From Kribbella voronezhensis (GTDB taxonomy: Bacteria; Actinomycetota; Actinomycetes; Propionibacteriales; Kribbellaceae): DNA of 64,000 nt. The stretch is from positions 5,489,098 to 5,553,097 of the forward strand of contig NZ_SOCE01000001.1 of the NCBI RefSeq assembly GCF_004365175.1, given 5' to 3'. The translations under genes were made by a program, and so were the position numbers. The notes beneath the pieces were generated by a model. That model did no database searches, was not told the DNA's origin, and was given only the letters and a program-made list of their open reading frames with translations. The number at the start of each line of letters is the position of its first letter. The first letter of the stretch is position 1. This document shows positions 26,189 to 33,731 of this stretch, piece by piece.

Positions 26189-28486
26189 TTACTCCGGTGC
26201 CGTGAAGGTCGGAATCACCGCGGCAGCCTTCTTCGCGGTCCGCTTCTGTGCGGTCGCAGACTTCTCAGCAGCCGGCTTCTCGGCAGCCGTCTTCTCGTCT
26301 GCCGTGAAAGGAGCATCCGTAGCCTTGACCGCCCGCTTCGGGGTCGCCTTCTTCGCCGGCGCCTGGTCGCTGGTGCTCTTGACCGGAGCCTCGCTCACCT
26401 CAGCTTTGACCTCAGCCACAGCCTTCGCAGCCCGCTTCCGCGTCCGCGCCGCCTTGACCGGAGCCTCGCCGTCACCCACGTCTGCCGGCTTCTCGCCCAC
26501 GCCGGAGTCGGTCTCGGCTACGGCCGTCGCCGCCCGCTTCCTCGTCCGCTTCGCCTTCGGGGCGGCCGCTGTCGCCTCATCGGCAACGACTGGCGTTCCT
26601 TCAGCCGCTTCCGGCTCCGCGCTCGCCTTGGCCGCCGCGCGCTTGCGGGTGCGGGGGGCTCTCGGAGCCTCCTCGGCGGGTGCGGCAGCGTCGGTGGTGA
26701 CCTGCGATTCGGTGTCGCTCGCCTGCGGTGCTGTGTCGGTCGTCTCGGTGGCAGCGGCCGCGCGCTTGCGGGTCCGCTTCCGGGCCGGTGCTTCGACACT
26801 CGCCTGCTGCTCGACCGGCGCCTCGACGGCTTCGGTCTTGGCCTCCACGGTGGTGTCGGTGAGCTCGGCGGCAGGGGCGTCGGCGGAGTTCGACGTACGG
26901 CGGCGCGTGCGCTGCCTCGGCTTGCGCTCGCGCGACACCTCGGCGGCCTCGGTCGACGACTCGACCGTCGGCGGAACCTCGGTCTTGGCAGTCACGTCGT
27001 CCTCGGACTTCGGCTGCGTCGCCGCCGCCTCGCCCTCGAGCGGACGGCCGCTGCGGGTACGGCGCCGGTTGCGGCTGTTGCGCTTGCGGTTCGACCGCTC
27101 GCCCGCATCGCCGTCGCCCTTGTGCTCCACGCGCGCATCGCCTCGCGAGTCACCGCGCGTACCACGGGAGTCGCCGCGCGATTCGCCGTGCGTACCACGG
27201 GAGTCGCCGCGCGATTCGCCGTCGGACCGGCGGGACGGCTTGTCCCGGGCGGAACGCTCCTCGACCGGGCGGGCCGGCTTGATCCGGCCCTTCGCCTCGG
27301 CCGGGATGCCGAGGTCGTGGTACAGCTCCGGCGAGGTGGAGTAGATCTCCTGCGGTTCGTCGTACGGAAGGTCGAGTGCCTTGTTGATCGTCTTCCAGCG
27401 GACCACGTCCGGCCAGTCGACGAAGGTGACGGCGATCCCGCTCGCGCCGGCCCGGCCGGTACGGCCGATCCGGTGCACGTAGGCCTTCTCGTCCTCCGGG
27501 CAGGTGTTGTTGATGACGTGCGTGACGCCCTCGACATCGATACCGCGGGCGGCGACATCGGTACACACCAGTACGTCGATCTTGTCGCCGCGGAACCTGG
27601 TCAGCGCCCGCTCGCGAGCCTGCTGGTTCAGGTCACCGTGGATCGCCGCGGCCTTGAAGCCGCGGTCCACCAGGTCGTCGGTCAGCCGGGACGCCTCGCG
27701 CTTGGTCCGGCAGAAGATCATCACCCGGCCGCGGTCGTCGGCCTGCAGGATCCGGGCGACCACCTCGGGCTTGTCCAGGTCGTGTGCGCGGTAGACGAAC
27801 TGCGCGGTCGCCGGCACCATCTGCGAGTCGTCGTGCGACTCCGCGCGGATGTTCAGCGGGTGCCGCATGTGCGTGCGGGCCAAGGTGATGACGGCCGACG
27901 GCATGGTTGCCGAGAACAACATCGTCTGGCGCAGCTCGGGCGTCTTGCGCAGGATGCGTTCCACGTCGGGCAGGAAGCCTAGGTCGAGCATCTCGTCGGC
28001 CTCGTCGAGCACCAGCACCTTGATGTGGGACAGGTCGAGGACGCCGCGGTTGGCGAGGTCGAGCAGCCGCCCCGGCGTACCGACGACGACGTCGACGCCG
28101 GACTTCAGGGCGTCCAGCTGCGGGTCGTACGAGACACCGCCGTAGATGGTGAGGACGCGCACGGTCCGCACGGTCGACGCGGTGGTGAGGTCCTTGGCGA
28201 CCTGGATGGTCAGCTCGCGGGTCGGGGTGACGACCAGCGCTTGCGGTTTGCCGGGCGCGGCCAGCTCCTCGTAGTCGGCTTCGCCGGGGGAGATGGTGCG
28301 CTGCAGCAGCGGGATACCGAACCCGAGGGTCTTACCGGTACCGGTTCGGGCCTGGCCGATCAGGTCGGTCCCCATCAGTGCGATGGGAAGCGTCATCTCC
28401 TGGATCGGAAAAGGCTCCACGATGTTGACGCGATCGAGCGCGTCACAGATCTCGGGCAGGACGCCGAGCTCTCGGAAGGTGGTCAG
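26189..28486 (-). CDS. DEAD-box RNA helicase with long basic repetitive tail; probable CTG start
   Basis: A protein of about 765 residues. The helicase core holds motif Q (FPIQE), I (ARTGTGKT), Ia (PTRELT), Ib (TPGRLLDL), II (VLDEADEML), III (SAT), V (TDVAARGID) and VI (HRIGRTGRAG). The C-terminal half has Arg-Gly-Asp-Ser repeats, then Ala/Glu/Thr-rich sequence with about seven RTRKRAA-type blocks, resembling a histone-H1-like nucleic-acid tail. The frame has no ATG, GTG or TTG between an upstream TGA (28501-28499) and GTG 28420. Starting at 28420 would remove the conserved TTFRELGVLPEI segment, including the Q-motif phenylalanine. CTG 28486, eight bases after GAGAGG, restores it. Confidence 0.85.
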   Translation of the reverse strand: MTTFRELGVLPEICDALDRVNIVEPFPIQEMTLPIALMGTDLIGQARTGTGKTLGFGIPLLQRTISPGEADYEELAAPGKPQALVVTPTRELTIQVAKDLTTASTVRTVRVLTIYGGVSYDPQLDALKSGVDVVVGTPGRLLDLANRGVLDLSHIKVLVLDEADEMLDLGFLPDVERILRKTPELRQTMLFSATMPSAVITLARTHMRHPLNIRAESHDDSQMVPATAQFVYRAHDLDKPEVVARILQADDRGRVMIFCRTKREASRLTDDLVDRGFKAAAIHGDLNQQARERALTRFRGDKIDVLVCTDVAARGIDVEGVTHVINNTCPEDEKAYVHRIGRTGRAGASGIAVTFVDWPDVVRWKTINKALDLPYDEPQEIYSTSPELYHDLGIPAEAKGRIKPARPVEERSARDKPSRRSDGESRGDSRGTHGESRGDSRGTRGDSRGDARVEHKGDGDAGERSNRKRNSRNRRRTRSGRPLEGEAAATQPKSEDDVTAKTEVPPTVESSTEAAEVSRERKPRQRTRRRTSNSADAPAAELTDTTVEAKTEAVEAPVEQQASVEAPARKRTRKRAAAATETTDTAPQASDTESQVTTDAAAPAEEAPRAPRTRKRAAAKASAEPEAAEGTPVVADEATAAAPKAKRTRKRAATAVAETDSGVGEKPADVGDGEAPVKAARTRKRAAKAVAEVKAEVSEAPVKSTSDQAPAKKATPKRAVKATDAPFTADEKTAAEKPAAEKSATAQKRTAKKAAAVIPTFTAPE

Positions 28487-28721
28487 GCTGATCGCCTCTC
28501 ACATGCTTGTACGGACAGTTGCAGCAGGGCCGGGCGCCAGGGGCGGATCGATGAGATCCACCCTCGTATTCACGGCGCGGGACACTGTGCAAGCGGCTCG
28601 CACCAGCTGCCCATCTGGGCGCGTCACCGGCGAAACACCCTCCAGTGTAGCCGGAATACTCACCCCGGCCGTCGCACACACTTTCCACCCACCGTGCCGG
28701 TTGCCCGATATGGTGCGACCC

Positions 28722-29404
28722 ATGACCGAACTCACGGCCTTCGATGATCCCGCCTACCGGGCCGCGGCGGTGGATCTGCTGGGTGTCCTCGCGTACGGCG
28801 AACTGACCGCGTTCGAGCGGATCGCCGAGGATGCGAAGCTGGCTCCGACACTCGACGACAAGGCCCAGCTGGCCCAGCTGGCGACCACCGAGTTCGGCCA
28901 TTTCGTCCAACTGCGTGACCGGCTGGTCGCGCTCGGAGTCGATCCGATGGACGCGATGCAGCCGTTCGTCACGCCCCTGGATGCCTTCCACGACCACACC
29001 GCGCCGTCCGACTGGCTCGAGGGCCTGGTGAAGGCCTACGTCGGGGACGGCCTGGCGAACGACTTCTACCGCGAGGTCGCCGCGTACGTCGACGCGAGAC
29101 CCGCGCACTCGTCCTCGAGGTCTTCGCCGACTCCGGCCAGGCCGAGTTCGTGGTGGACCGCGTCCGCGCCGCGATCGAGGAAGACCCGAAAGTCGGCGGC
29201 CGGCTCGCCCTCTGGGGCCGCCGCCTCGTCGGCGAGGCCCTTAGCCAAGCCCAGCGAATCGCCGCCGACCGAGACCCGCTCGCCGCCCTCCTGGCCGGCA
29301 GCGTAGACCGCCCCGGCCTCGACCTGGCAGCCATCGGCCGCATGTTCACCCGCCTCACCGAGGCCCACACCGCTCGGATGACAGCCCTCGGTCTTCAAGC
29401 CTGA
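28722..29404 (+). pseudogene. Ferritin-like MiaE-type protein, frameshifted
   Basis: A reading frame from ATG 28722 encodes a ferritin-like four-helix protein of the type annotated as tRNA-(ms2io6A) hydroxylase-like in actinobacteria (LGVLAYGELTAFERIAEDA, TTEFGHFVQLRDRL, LEGLVKAYVGDGLANDFYREVAAYVDA). At about 29096 the frame breaks. The rest continues in the next frame (TRALVLEVFADSG, VGGRLALWGRRLVGEALSQAQR, MFTRLTEAHTARM) to TGA at 29404. Adding one base after gcg at 29094-29096 would rejoin both halves into about 227 residues (DAETRALV). The gene is either inactivated recently or the sequence has a one-base error. It is divergent from the helicase. Confidence 0.85.
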
Positions 29405-29477
29405 CCCCACCCACGCGGGCTCCTTCGTCGCCCGCTCCCCACTCCCCAGCTACGGCGTTCCTACGTCACGCCTGCGC
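29405..29477 (+). repeat. Dispersed 73-bp repeat, copy A (left arm of inverted pair)
   Basis: This 73-bp segment matches the reverse complement of 30791-30863 without gaps, with about nine mismatches (roughly 88% by my count). A third, looser copy is at 43493-43570. It starts immediately after the stop codon of the ferritin-like gene. Inside are two similar submotifs (GCTCCTTCGTCGC and GCGTTCCTACGTCACGC). It is one arm of an inverted pair enclosing the MNT/HEPN operon. Confidence 0.8.
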
Positions 29478-29540
29478 TGCCTTGGGTTCGACGACAACGC
29501 TTGATCGACCCTGCCCTCACAGCTAGCCAGCGGCAGGATC

Positions 29541-29600
29541 GCATCCGCACTATAGTGCGGATATGCGTACTATAGTGCCGATATCCGCACTATAGTGGTG
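29541..29600 (+). promoter_or_regulatory. Triple operator and promoter array of the MNT/HEPN operon
   Basis: The octamer ACTATAGT occurs three times at 29549, 29569 and 29589, an exact 20-bp period. The first copy is the centre of a perfect 20-bp palindrome, ATCCGCACTATAGTGCGGAT (29543-29562). Each palindrome centre contains TATAGT, a good -10 hexamer. From the last one (29591-29596) a transcript would start about at the ATG at 29603, so the mRNA is probably leaderless. No ribosome binding site is present. The winged-HTH of the first gene product is the likely ligand. Confidence 0.75.
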
Positions 29601-29602
29601 CG

Positions 29603-30241
29603 ATGGATCTGTCCCGACCGGTGACTACGGTGACTCCAACCATGGACGCGCCGGTACTTGCCATTTTGGCTCGAACGACCAAGCCGTTGACCGGAAGGCA
29701 AATTCACCTGCTGGCGGCCTCCGGCAGTGAGAGTGGTACGCGGAGGGTGTTGCGCCGGCTCTCCACCACAGGGCTGGTCACGGCAACCGAGGTCGGTCCC
29801 AGCACGCAGTACCTGCTGAATCGAGAGCACCTAGCTGCCGACGCTGTCATCGAACTGGTGGACCTTCGCGGCAAGCTGATCGATCGCATGCGGGAGACGA
29901 TCGACCACGACTGGACCGAAAAGCCGCTGACGGCGAGCTTGTTCGGCTCAGTTGCGCGGGGAGACGGCGGGATGGGCAGCGACATCGATCTTCTCGTCGT
30001 GCGTCCGGTCGATGAGATCCATCCGCACTGGGAGCAGCAGGTCGGCTCGCTGTCCGAGTGGGTTCACCGATGGACGGGAAACCATCTTCAGGTCTATGAC
30101 GTCAGCCGTGCCGAGCTACTCGCCCATTTCGCAGCCGACGAGCCGATCGTCAACGACTGGCTCCGCGACTGCATCACTGTCTATGGACAGGACTTCCGAC
30201 AATTGCGCAACCGATTGATGCGCAGAGGAACCGAGCAGTGA
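29603..30241 (+). CDS. Winged-HTH plus MNT nucleotidyltransferase (probable antitoxin/AMPylator)
   Basis: A 212-residue protein. A winged helix lies at about 14-75 (VLAILARTTKPLTGRQIHLL, RRVLRRLSTTGLV). A minimal nucleotidyltransferase domain follows at about 110-200, with the catalytic motif LFGSVARGDGGMGSDIDLLVV (G-S then D-x-D). In HEPN-MNT (type VII) systems the MNT protein transfers AMP to the HEPN toxin and neutralises it. Here an added DNA-binding domain and the triple operator directly upstream suggest autoregulation. The gene overlaps the HEPN-like gene (GTGA). By eye its codon use is less GC-rich than that of its neighbours, consistent with transfer. Confidence 0.8.
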   Translation: MDLSRPVTTVTPTMDAPVLAILARTTKPLTGRQIHLLAASGSESGTRRVLRRLSTTGLVTATEVGPSTQYLLNREHLAADAVIELVDLRGKLIDRMRETIDHDWTEKPLTASLFGSVARGDGGMGSDIDLLVVRPVDEIHPHWEQQVGSLSEWVHRWTGNHLQVYDVSRAELLAHFAADEPIVNDWLRDCITVYGQDFRQLRNRLMRRGTEQ

Positions 30242-30651
30242 CGCGAGCAAGTGGACGTACGGAGGAGTGTGGCGCTGGCCAGGCCCGCATCCGACTGAGT
30301 CAGGCCCGTGCCTTCCTTGACGCCGCTGATCTGATCGGGCTCGAGGATGACGAGCTTGCGAGCGACAACGTGGTTGCTGCTCTGGCGGTGCTTGCTGGCA
30401 TCGCTGCTGCTGATGCGGCGTGTGGCGCCACACTCGGGCGCAGATCGAGAGGACAAGATCATCGCCAAGCGATCCAGTTGGTGGAGCAAGCCGGTCCCGA
30501 CGGTAAGACCTTGGCACGTGCTCTCGGCCGCCTGCTCGACATCAAGGACGGAGCGCATTACGGCATGGTCTTCGTCAGTGCCGCACAGGCGAAAGCTGCT
30601 TTCCGCAACGCGAGCACGCTCGTTGACGGAGCGGCGAAGCTGCTGACATGA
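30238..30651 (+). CDS. HEPN-like protein (probable RNase toxin of the pair)
   Basis: A 137-residue, mostly helical protein. The stretch from ARIRLSQARAFLDAADLIGLEDDELASDNVVAALAVLAGIAAADAACG looks like the two long helices of a HEPN domain; I cite it as a pattern, not a database match. A candidate R-x(4-6)-H active site is in RRSRGQDHRQA at about residues 68-78. GTG 30238 overlaps the MNT stop. Position after a MNT protein is the main argument for HEPN identity. An alternative is a divergent HEPN that acts only as a binding partner. Confidence 0.65.
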   Translation: MTRASGRTEECGAGQARIRLSQARAFLDAADLIGLEDDELASDNVVAALAVLAGIAAADAACGATLGRRSRGQDHRQAIQLVEQAGPDGKTLARALGRLLDIKDGAHYGMVFVSAAQAKAAFRNASTLVDGAAKLLT

Positions 30652-30790
30652 CATGAACTGAGAACACAACGTCAGAGAAGTAGAACGAAGCGGCGTGCAC
30701 TATTAAGCGACTTAGGTGATTGTCCGGCAGCACTCGGCCGGATCCGCCGTTCGACCCGATCGGGTCCCCTCTGCGCCTGCGGTCATGGCA

Positions 30791-30863
30791 GCGGAGGTGC
30801 GACGGAGGAGCGCCGTAGCTGGGGGGTGGGGAGCGGGCGACGCAGGAGCCTGCGTGGGCGGGG
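30791..30863 (-). repeat. Dispersed 73-bp repeat, copy B (right arm of inverted pair)
   Basis: Read on the minus strand, this is the same element as 29405-29477 (for example the shared CGTCGCCCGCTCCCCAC and AGCTACGGCG). Together they enclose about 1.3 kb holding the operator array, MNT gene and HEPN-like gene. No transposase lies between them. The rest of the 270-base gap (30652-30921) shows nothing but the terminator that follows. Confidence 0.8.
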
Positions 30864-30874
30864 TACAAACACAC

Positions 30875-30909
30875 AACGGCCGCCTGCCCCGAGTGGGGTG
30901 GCGGCCGTT
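30875..30909 (-). terminator. Stem-loop terminator downstream of GlsB-like gene
   Basis: AACGGCCGCC (30875-30884) pairs with GGCGGCCGTT (30900-30909), with an inner CCCC/GGGG extension around the loop. It lies 13 bases beyond the stop of the minus-strand gene at 30922. T-runs are weak, so termination strength is uncertain. It may also serve the HEPN-like operon from the other side. Confidence 0.6.
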
Positions 30910-30921
30910 GAGGTGAGGTTG

Positions 30922-31200
30922 TCAGACGGTGGATCTCGACCGGCTCTGGTAGCCGGCGATGATGGCGACGACGATCACAGCGCAGATGATCTGGATCAGG
31001 TACTGAGTCCAGTCCGGTCCGCTGGTGTCCTTGACGCCGAGGGCCTTGGCGATCAGACCACCGACGAAGGCACCGACGCCGCCACCGAGGATGGTCCAGC
31101 CGAGGCTGATGTTCTGCTTGCCGGGGAGTATCAGCCGGGCCAACGGCCCGAAGATGATGCCGGCGATGAGGCTGACGATGAGCATCCAGACCCAGTACAC
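30922..31200 (-). CDS. GlsB/YeaQ/YmgE-family small membrane protein
   Basis: A 92-residue protein with three membrane helices and the conserved glycine pattern of the transglycosylase-associated/GlsB family: LIVSLIAGIIFGPLARLILPGKQ, then GWTILGGGVGAFVGGLIAKALG, then a C-terminal helix IICAVIVVAIIAGY. Family members respond to general stress; their biochemical role is unresolved. The start at 31200 has AGGAGG-like sequence (revcomp of ttcctcct) just upstream. It is a single-gene unit with its own terminator. Confidence 0.85.
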   Translation of the reverse strand: MYWVWMLIVSLIAGIIFGPLARLILPGKQNISLGWTILGGGVGAFVGGLIAKALGVKDTSGPDWTQYLIQIICAVIVVAIIAGYQSRSRSTV

Positions 31201-31357
31201 GGTTCCTCCTAGAGGGATAACTGACCTGCAGTCATCCAGGTGCCCCCGGCTAAACGGGCCACCGGACCCGCAGGTCTAATCCTCATAGTCCTCGGTTCGT
31301 AGCGCTCCGCAACCGGGACACGCGGCCGTGCCGCAACCGTTGCCAACCCGGCCCCGA

Positions 31358-31378
31358 AGCCGGCCGTGACGGCCGGCT
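31358..31378 (-). terminator. Possible stem-loop terminator after DUF3107 gene
   Basis: AGCCGGCCG (31358-31366) and CGGCCGGCT (31370-31378) form a perfect 9-bp stem with a 3-base loop, about 56 bases past the DUF3107 stop at 31434. There is no T-tract. The remaining bases of 31201-31433 show no gene. Confidence 0.45.
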
Positions 31379-31433
31379 CTGGGACGGGACCGGCCTTGCT
31401 CTCGTCAGTGCCGGTACTGCGTGGTGCGGGCGC

Positions 31434-31661
31434 TCAGATGGCGCCGAAGCCGACCTTGCGGCTGGAGACCTCACCGATCTCGACATAGGCCAGCCGGTCG
31501 GCCGGTACCAGTAGCTTGCGGCCCTTCTCGTCGGTCAGGGACAGCAAGTTGCTCTTTCCGCTGAACGCGTCCGCCACGACCTGCTCGACCTCGGCCGGGC
31601 TCAGTTCGCTTTCCAGCACCAATTCGCGATTGGCGTGCTGAACGCCGATCTTGACCTCCAC
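31434..31661 (-). CDS. DUF3107 family protein
   Basis: A 75-residue protein of the DUF3107 family (MEVKIGVQHANREL, ELSPAEVEQVVADAF, LVPADRLAYVEIGE, ending SSRKVGFGAI). The family is nearly universal in actinobacteria. The Mycobacterium homologue, as I recall, is the small antigen TB9.4 (Rv3208A), next to a TetR gene, exactly as here. Function is unknown. It lies 150 bases downstream of the TetR gene on the same strand. Confidence 0.85.
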   Translation of the reverse strand: MEVKIGVQHANRELVLESELSPAEVEQVVADAFSGKSNLLSLTDEKGRKLLVPADRLAYVEIGEVSSRKVGFGAI

Positions 31662-31811
31662 GAAACCCTCCCGGGCGCGTTCCGACCGGCGGGGATCGCC
31701 GGTACCCGATTCGAGCCTATCCGCTACCGGTCCCCGTCTCTCACCAGTCCGCCCAGAGCAGAACCTCCAGGCTTGGAAAGGACCGGACGCGGCGGGCCGC
31801 AGTACGGGGCG

Positions 31812-32441
31812 TCAGGATTCGGTGCGGGGGAAGCCTCGGATGCCTCGCCAGGCGAGGCTGGCGACCAGGTCGGCGGCCTGCTCCTGGGCCAGGGTCGGGT
31901 TGTCGGCGGCCAGCCAGTAGCGGGCGCTGACCTGGGCCATCCCGACCAGGCTGACGGCGAGCACCATCGACTGTTCCTTGTTGAGCCCGGCGTCGGCGCT
32001 GATCACCTCGGAGCACGCCTCGGCGCACGCGTGGGTGACCCGGTCGACCCGCTCGCGAACGGCGGGCTCGTTGGTCAAGTCCGACTCGAACACGAGCCGG
32101 AACGCGCCCTGGGCATTCGCCACGTACTCGTAGAAGGCGTGGATCGTCGCGCCGACCCGCTCCTTGTTGTCCTCGGTGGACCGCAGCGCCTGCCGGACGG
32201 AGGCGACGATGGCCTCGCACGAACTGTCCAGCAGCGCGAGGTAGAGGTCCAGTTTGCCAGGGAAGTGCTGGTACAGGACTGGCTTCGAGACGCCGGCGCG
32301 ATCGGCGATGTCGTCCATCGCGGCGGCGTGGTAGCCGTTGGCGACGAAGACCTCCTGGGCCGCCTCGAGCAGTTGCGCGCGGCGGGCCAGCCGCGGCAGG
32401 CGGCTGCCACGCTTGGGCGCAGTCTCCGGTGTCGTCGACAC
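31812..32441 (-). CDS. TetR/AcrR-family regulator (Rv3208-like)
   Basis: A 209-residue TetR protein with the N-terminal HTH LLEAAQEVFVANGYHAAAMDDIADRAGVSKPVLYQHFPGKLDLYLALL (given as the family pattern) and a helical ligand domain ending NPTLAQEQAADLVASLAWRGI. GTG 32441 is chosen because GAAGGAG lies five to six bases upstream and conserved sequence begins soon after. Longer frames upstream run into Arg-rich antisense sequence. Pairing with DUF3107 is conserved in actinobacteria. The inducing ligand is unknown. Confidence 0.85.
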   Translation of the reverse strand: MSTTPETAPKRGSRLPRLARRAQLLEAAQEVFVANGYHAAAMDDIADRAGVSKPVLYQHFPGKLDLYLALLDSSCEAIVASVRQALRSTEDNKERVGATIHAFYEYVANAQGAFRLVFESDLTNEPAVRERVDRVTHACAEACSEVISADAGLNKEQSMVLAVSLVGMAQVSARYWLAADNPTLAQEQAADLVASLAWRGIRGFPRTES

Positions 32442-32506
32442 GTCGGCTCCTTCGGTCTTGCGGTCCGGCAGCCGGCGCGGCCCCCGGTAGTTGAAGCGAA
32501 TCCTAC

Positions 32507-32713
32507 CTAGCGGTAGTCGTCGTCGTCCGCTTCGCCGACGGTTCGGCGCTGCTCGTCGACATCGGCCGGGTCGGCCTCGTCCGGCAGGTCGGGGTGAGTG
32601 TCGATGACTTCTTCCAGACCAGCTGACGGCTGGTATTGCTCGAGGACATCGGCCTCGGGTGCCTCGGCAGGCACCTCGACGATGCTGTCCGGTACGTCGG
32701 GATCGCTGACCAT
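32507..32713 (-). CDS. Small acidic protein (DUF5709-like)
   Basis: A 68-residue, very acidic protein with two similar segments: EAPEADVLEQ near residue 18 and DEADPADVDEQ near residue 47, ending DEDDYR-like (EADDDDYR). This doublet is a common actinobacterial small-protein pattern, close to DUF5709; I am not sure of the family name. ATG 32713 is supported by AGGAGA about seven bases upstream. It lies 50 bases downstream of the LigD-type gene and may be co-transcribed with it. Function is unknown. Confidence 0.65.
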   Translation of the reverse strand: MVSDPDVPDSIVEVPAEAPEADVLEQYQPSAGLEEVIDTHPDLPDEADPADVDEQRRTVGEADDDDYR

Positions 32714-32763
32714 CAGAGCTCTCCTCTCGTGTCGTTCGTGGACCGGTACCCAAGTCGTGCGGA

Positions 32764-33690
32764 TTAAGACGGTAGCGGCTGCGGATCGTCGTACAGGCCG
32801 TCGAGTACGTCGCCGTACTCCTCGATCCGGGCCAGCACGTCGGCCGGCAGGAAGGTGAGGTCCTCGACGCTGGTCGCGGCGGCCACTTCGTCCCAGTCGA
32901 TCGGGGTCGACACCCGCGGCTCCTCGGCGCCGCGCAGCGAGTACGGCGCCAGCGTGGTCTTGGCGCCCGCGTTCTGGCTCCAGTCGATGAACACCTTGCC
33001 CGGCCGGAGCGCCTTCGTCATCGTCGCGGTCACGTTCTCCGGCAACGCCTCGGCCAACTGCTCGGCGAGTTGTTTGGCGAACGCGCTGGTACTGCGTGAC
33101 GTCGCCGGCTCGATCGGCACGTAGAGGTGCATCCCCTTGTTTCCGGACGTTTTCGGCCAGCCTTCGAGGCCGAAGTGGTTCAGCAGTTCGCGCAATGCCA
33201 GCGCAACGTCGCAGCAGTCCACGATGGTCGCACCGGGCCCGGGATCGAGGTCGAACACGATCAGGTCGGCCGTCGGGTTCCTGCCGTCGTCGGACAGCGC
33301 GATCCGCCACTGCGGTACGTGCAGCTCGAGCGCGGCCAGGTTCGCGAGCCAGACGATGGTCGGTACGTCGTTGGCGACCACGAACTCGGCTTCGTCGCGG
33401 CCGGTGGAGCTGCCCGGGGTCGGCAGCGTCACGGTGTGGACCCAGTCCGGCGTACCGCGGGGCGCGTTCTTCTCGAAGAAGTATGCCGCGCCGGTGCCGT
33501 CCGGCCATCGCTTGCGGGTCAGCGGCCGGTCCGACAGGTGTGGCAGCAGCAACGGCGCCACCTGGAGGTAGTAGTCGATCACCTCGGCCTTGGTGAAACC
33601 CGTCTGGGGATAGAGCACCTTGCCGAGGTTGGTGAGCTTCATCGTCTGCCCGTCGACCTCGGTGGTCAGTTGCGTCTGTCCGGCTGCCAT
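32764..33690 (-). CDS. Stand-alone LigD-type primase-polymerase (archaeo-eukaryotic primase fold)
   Basis: A 308-residue polymerase domain of the LigD family. Motifs seen are LTNLGKVLYPQTGFTKAEVIDYY at the N-terminus, DLIVFDLDPG (metal-binding Asp-x-Asp), TSGNKGMHLYVP (catalytic histidine region) and KVFIDWSQNA (third metal Asp). LigD polymerases add nucleotides during Ku-dependent end joining. No ligase or nuclease domain is attached and no ku gene is in the window, so it acts either with a separate ligase or in another repair path. ATG 33690 fits the family N-terminus. It is divergent from the hydrolase at 33732. Confidence 0.9.
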   Translation of the reverse strand: MAAGQTQLTTEVDGQTMKLTNLGKVLYPQTGFTKAEVIDYYLQVAPLLLPHLSDRPLTRKRWPDGTGAAYFFEKNAPRGTPDWVHTVTLPTPGSSTGRDEAEFVVANDVPTIVWLANLAALELHVPQWRIALSDDGRNPTADLIVFDLDPGPGATIVDCCDVALALRELLNHFGLEGWPKTSGNKGMHLYVPIEPATSRSTSAFAKQLAEQLAEALPENVTATMTKALRPGKVFIDWSQNAGAKTTLAPYSLRGAEEPRVSTPIDWDEVAAATSVEDLTFLPADVLARIEEYGDVLDGLYDDPQPLPS

Positions 33691-33731
33691 GTCTCCCAGT
33701 GTCCAGTCTCGAGGAGTCTTACCATGGCTTT

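Noticed and set aside
28420..28420. GTG start for the DEAD-box helicase
   Set aside because: It would delete the conserved TTFRELGVLPEICDAL segment that is in frame upstream and contains the Q-motif phenylalanine.
29405..30863. MNT/HEPN segment as an insertion sequence
   Set aside because: Inverted repeats are present but no transposase, and no target duplication was evident by eye. I kept the observation as a finding, not as a mobile_element feature.
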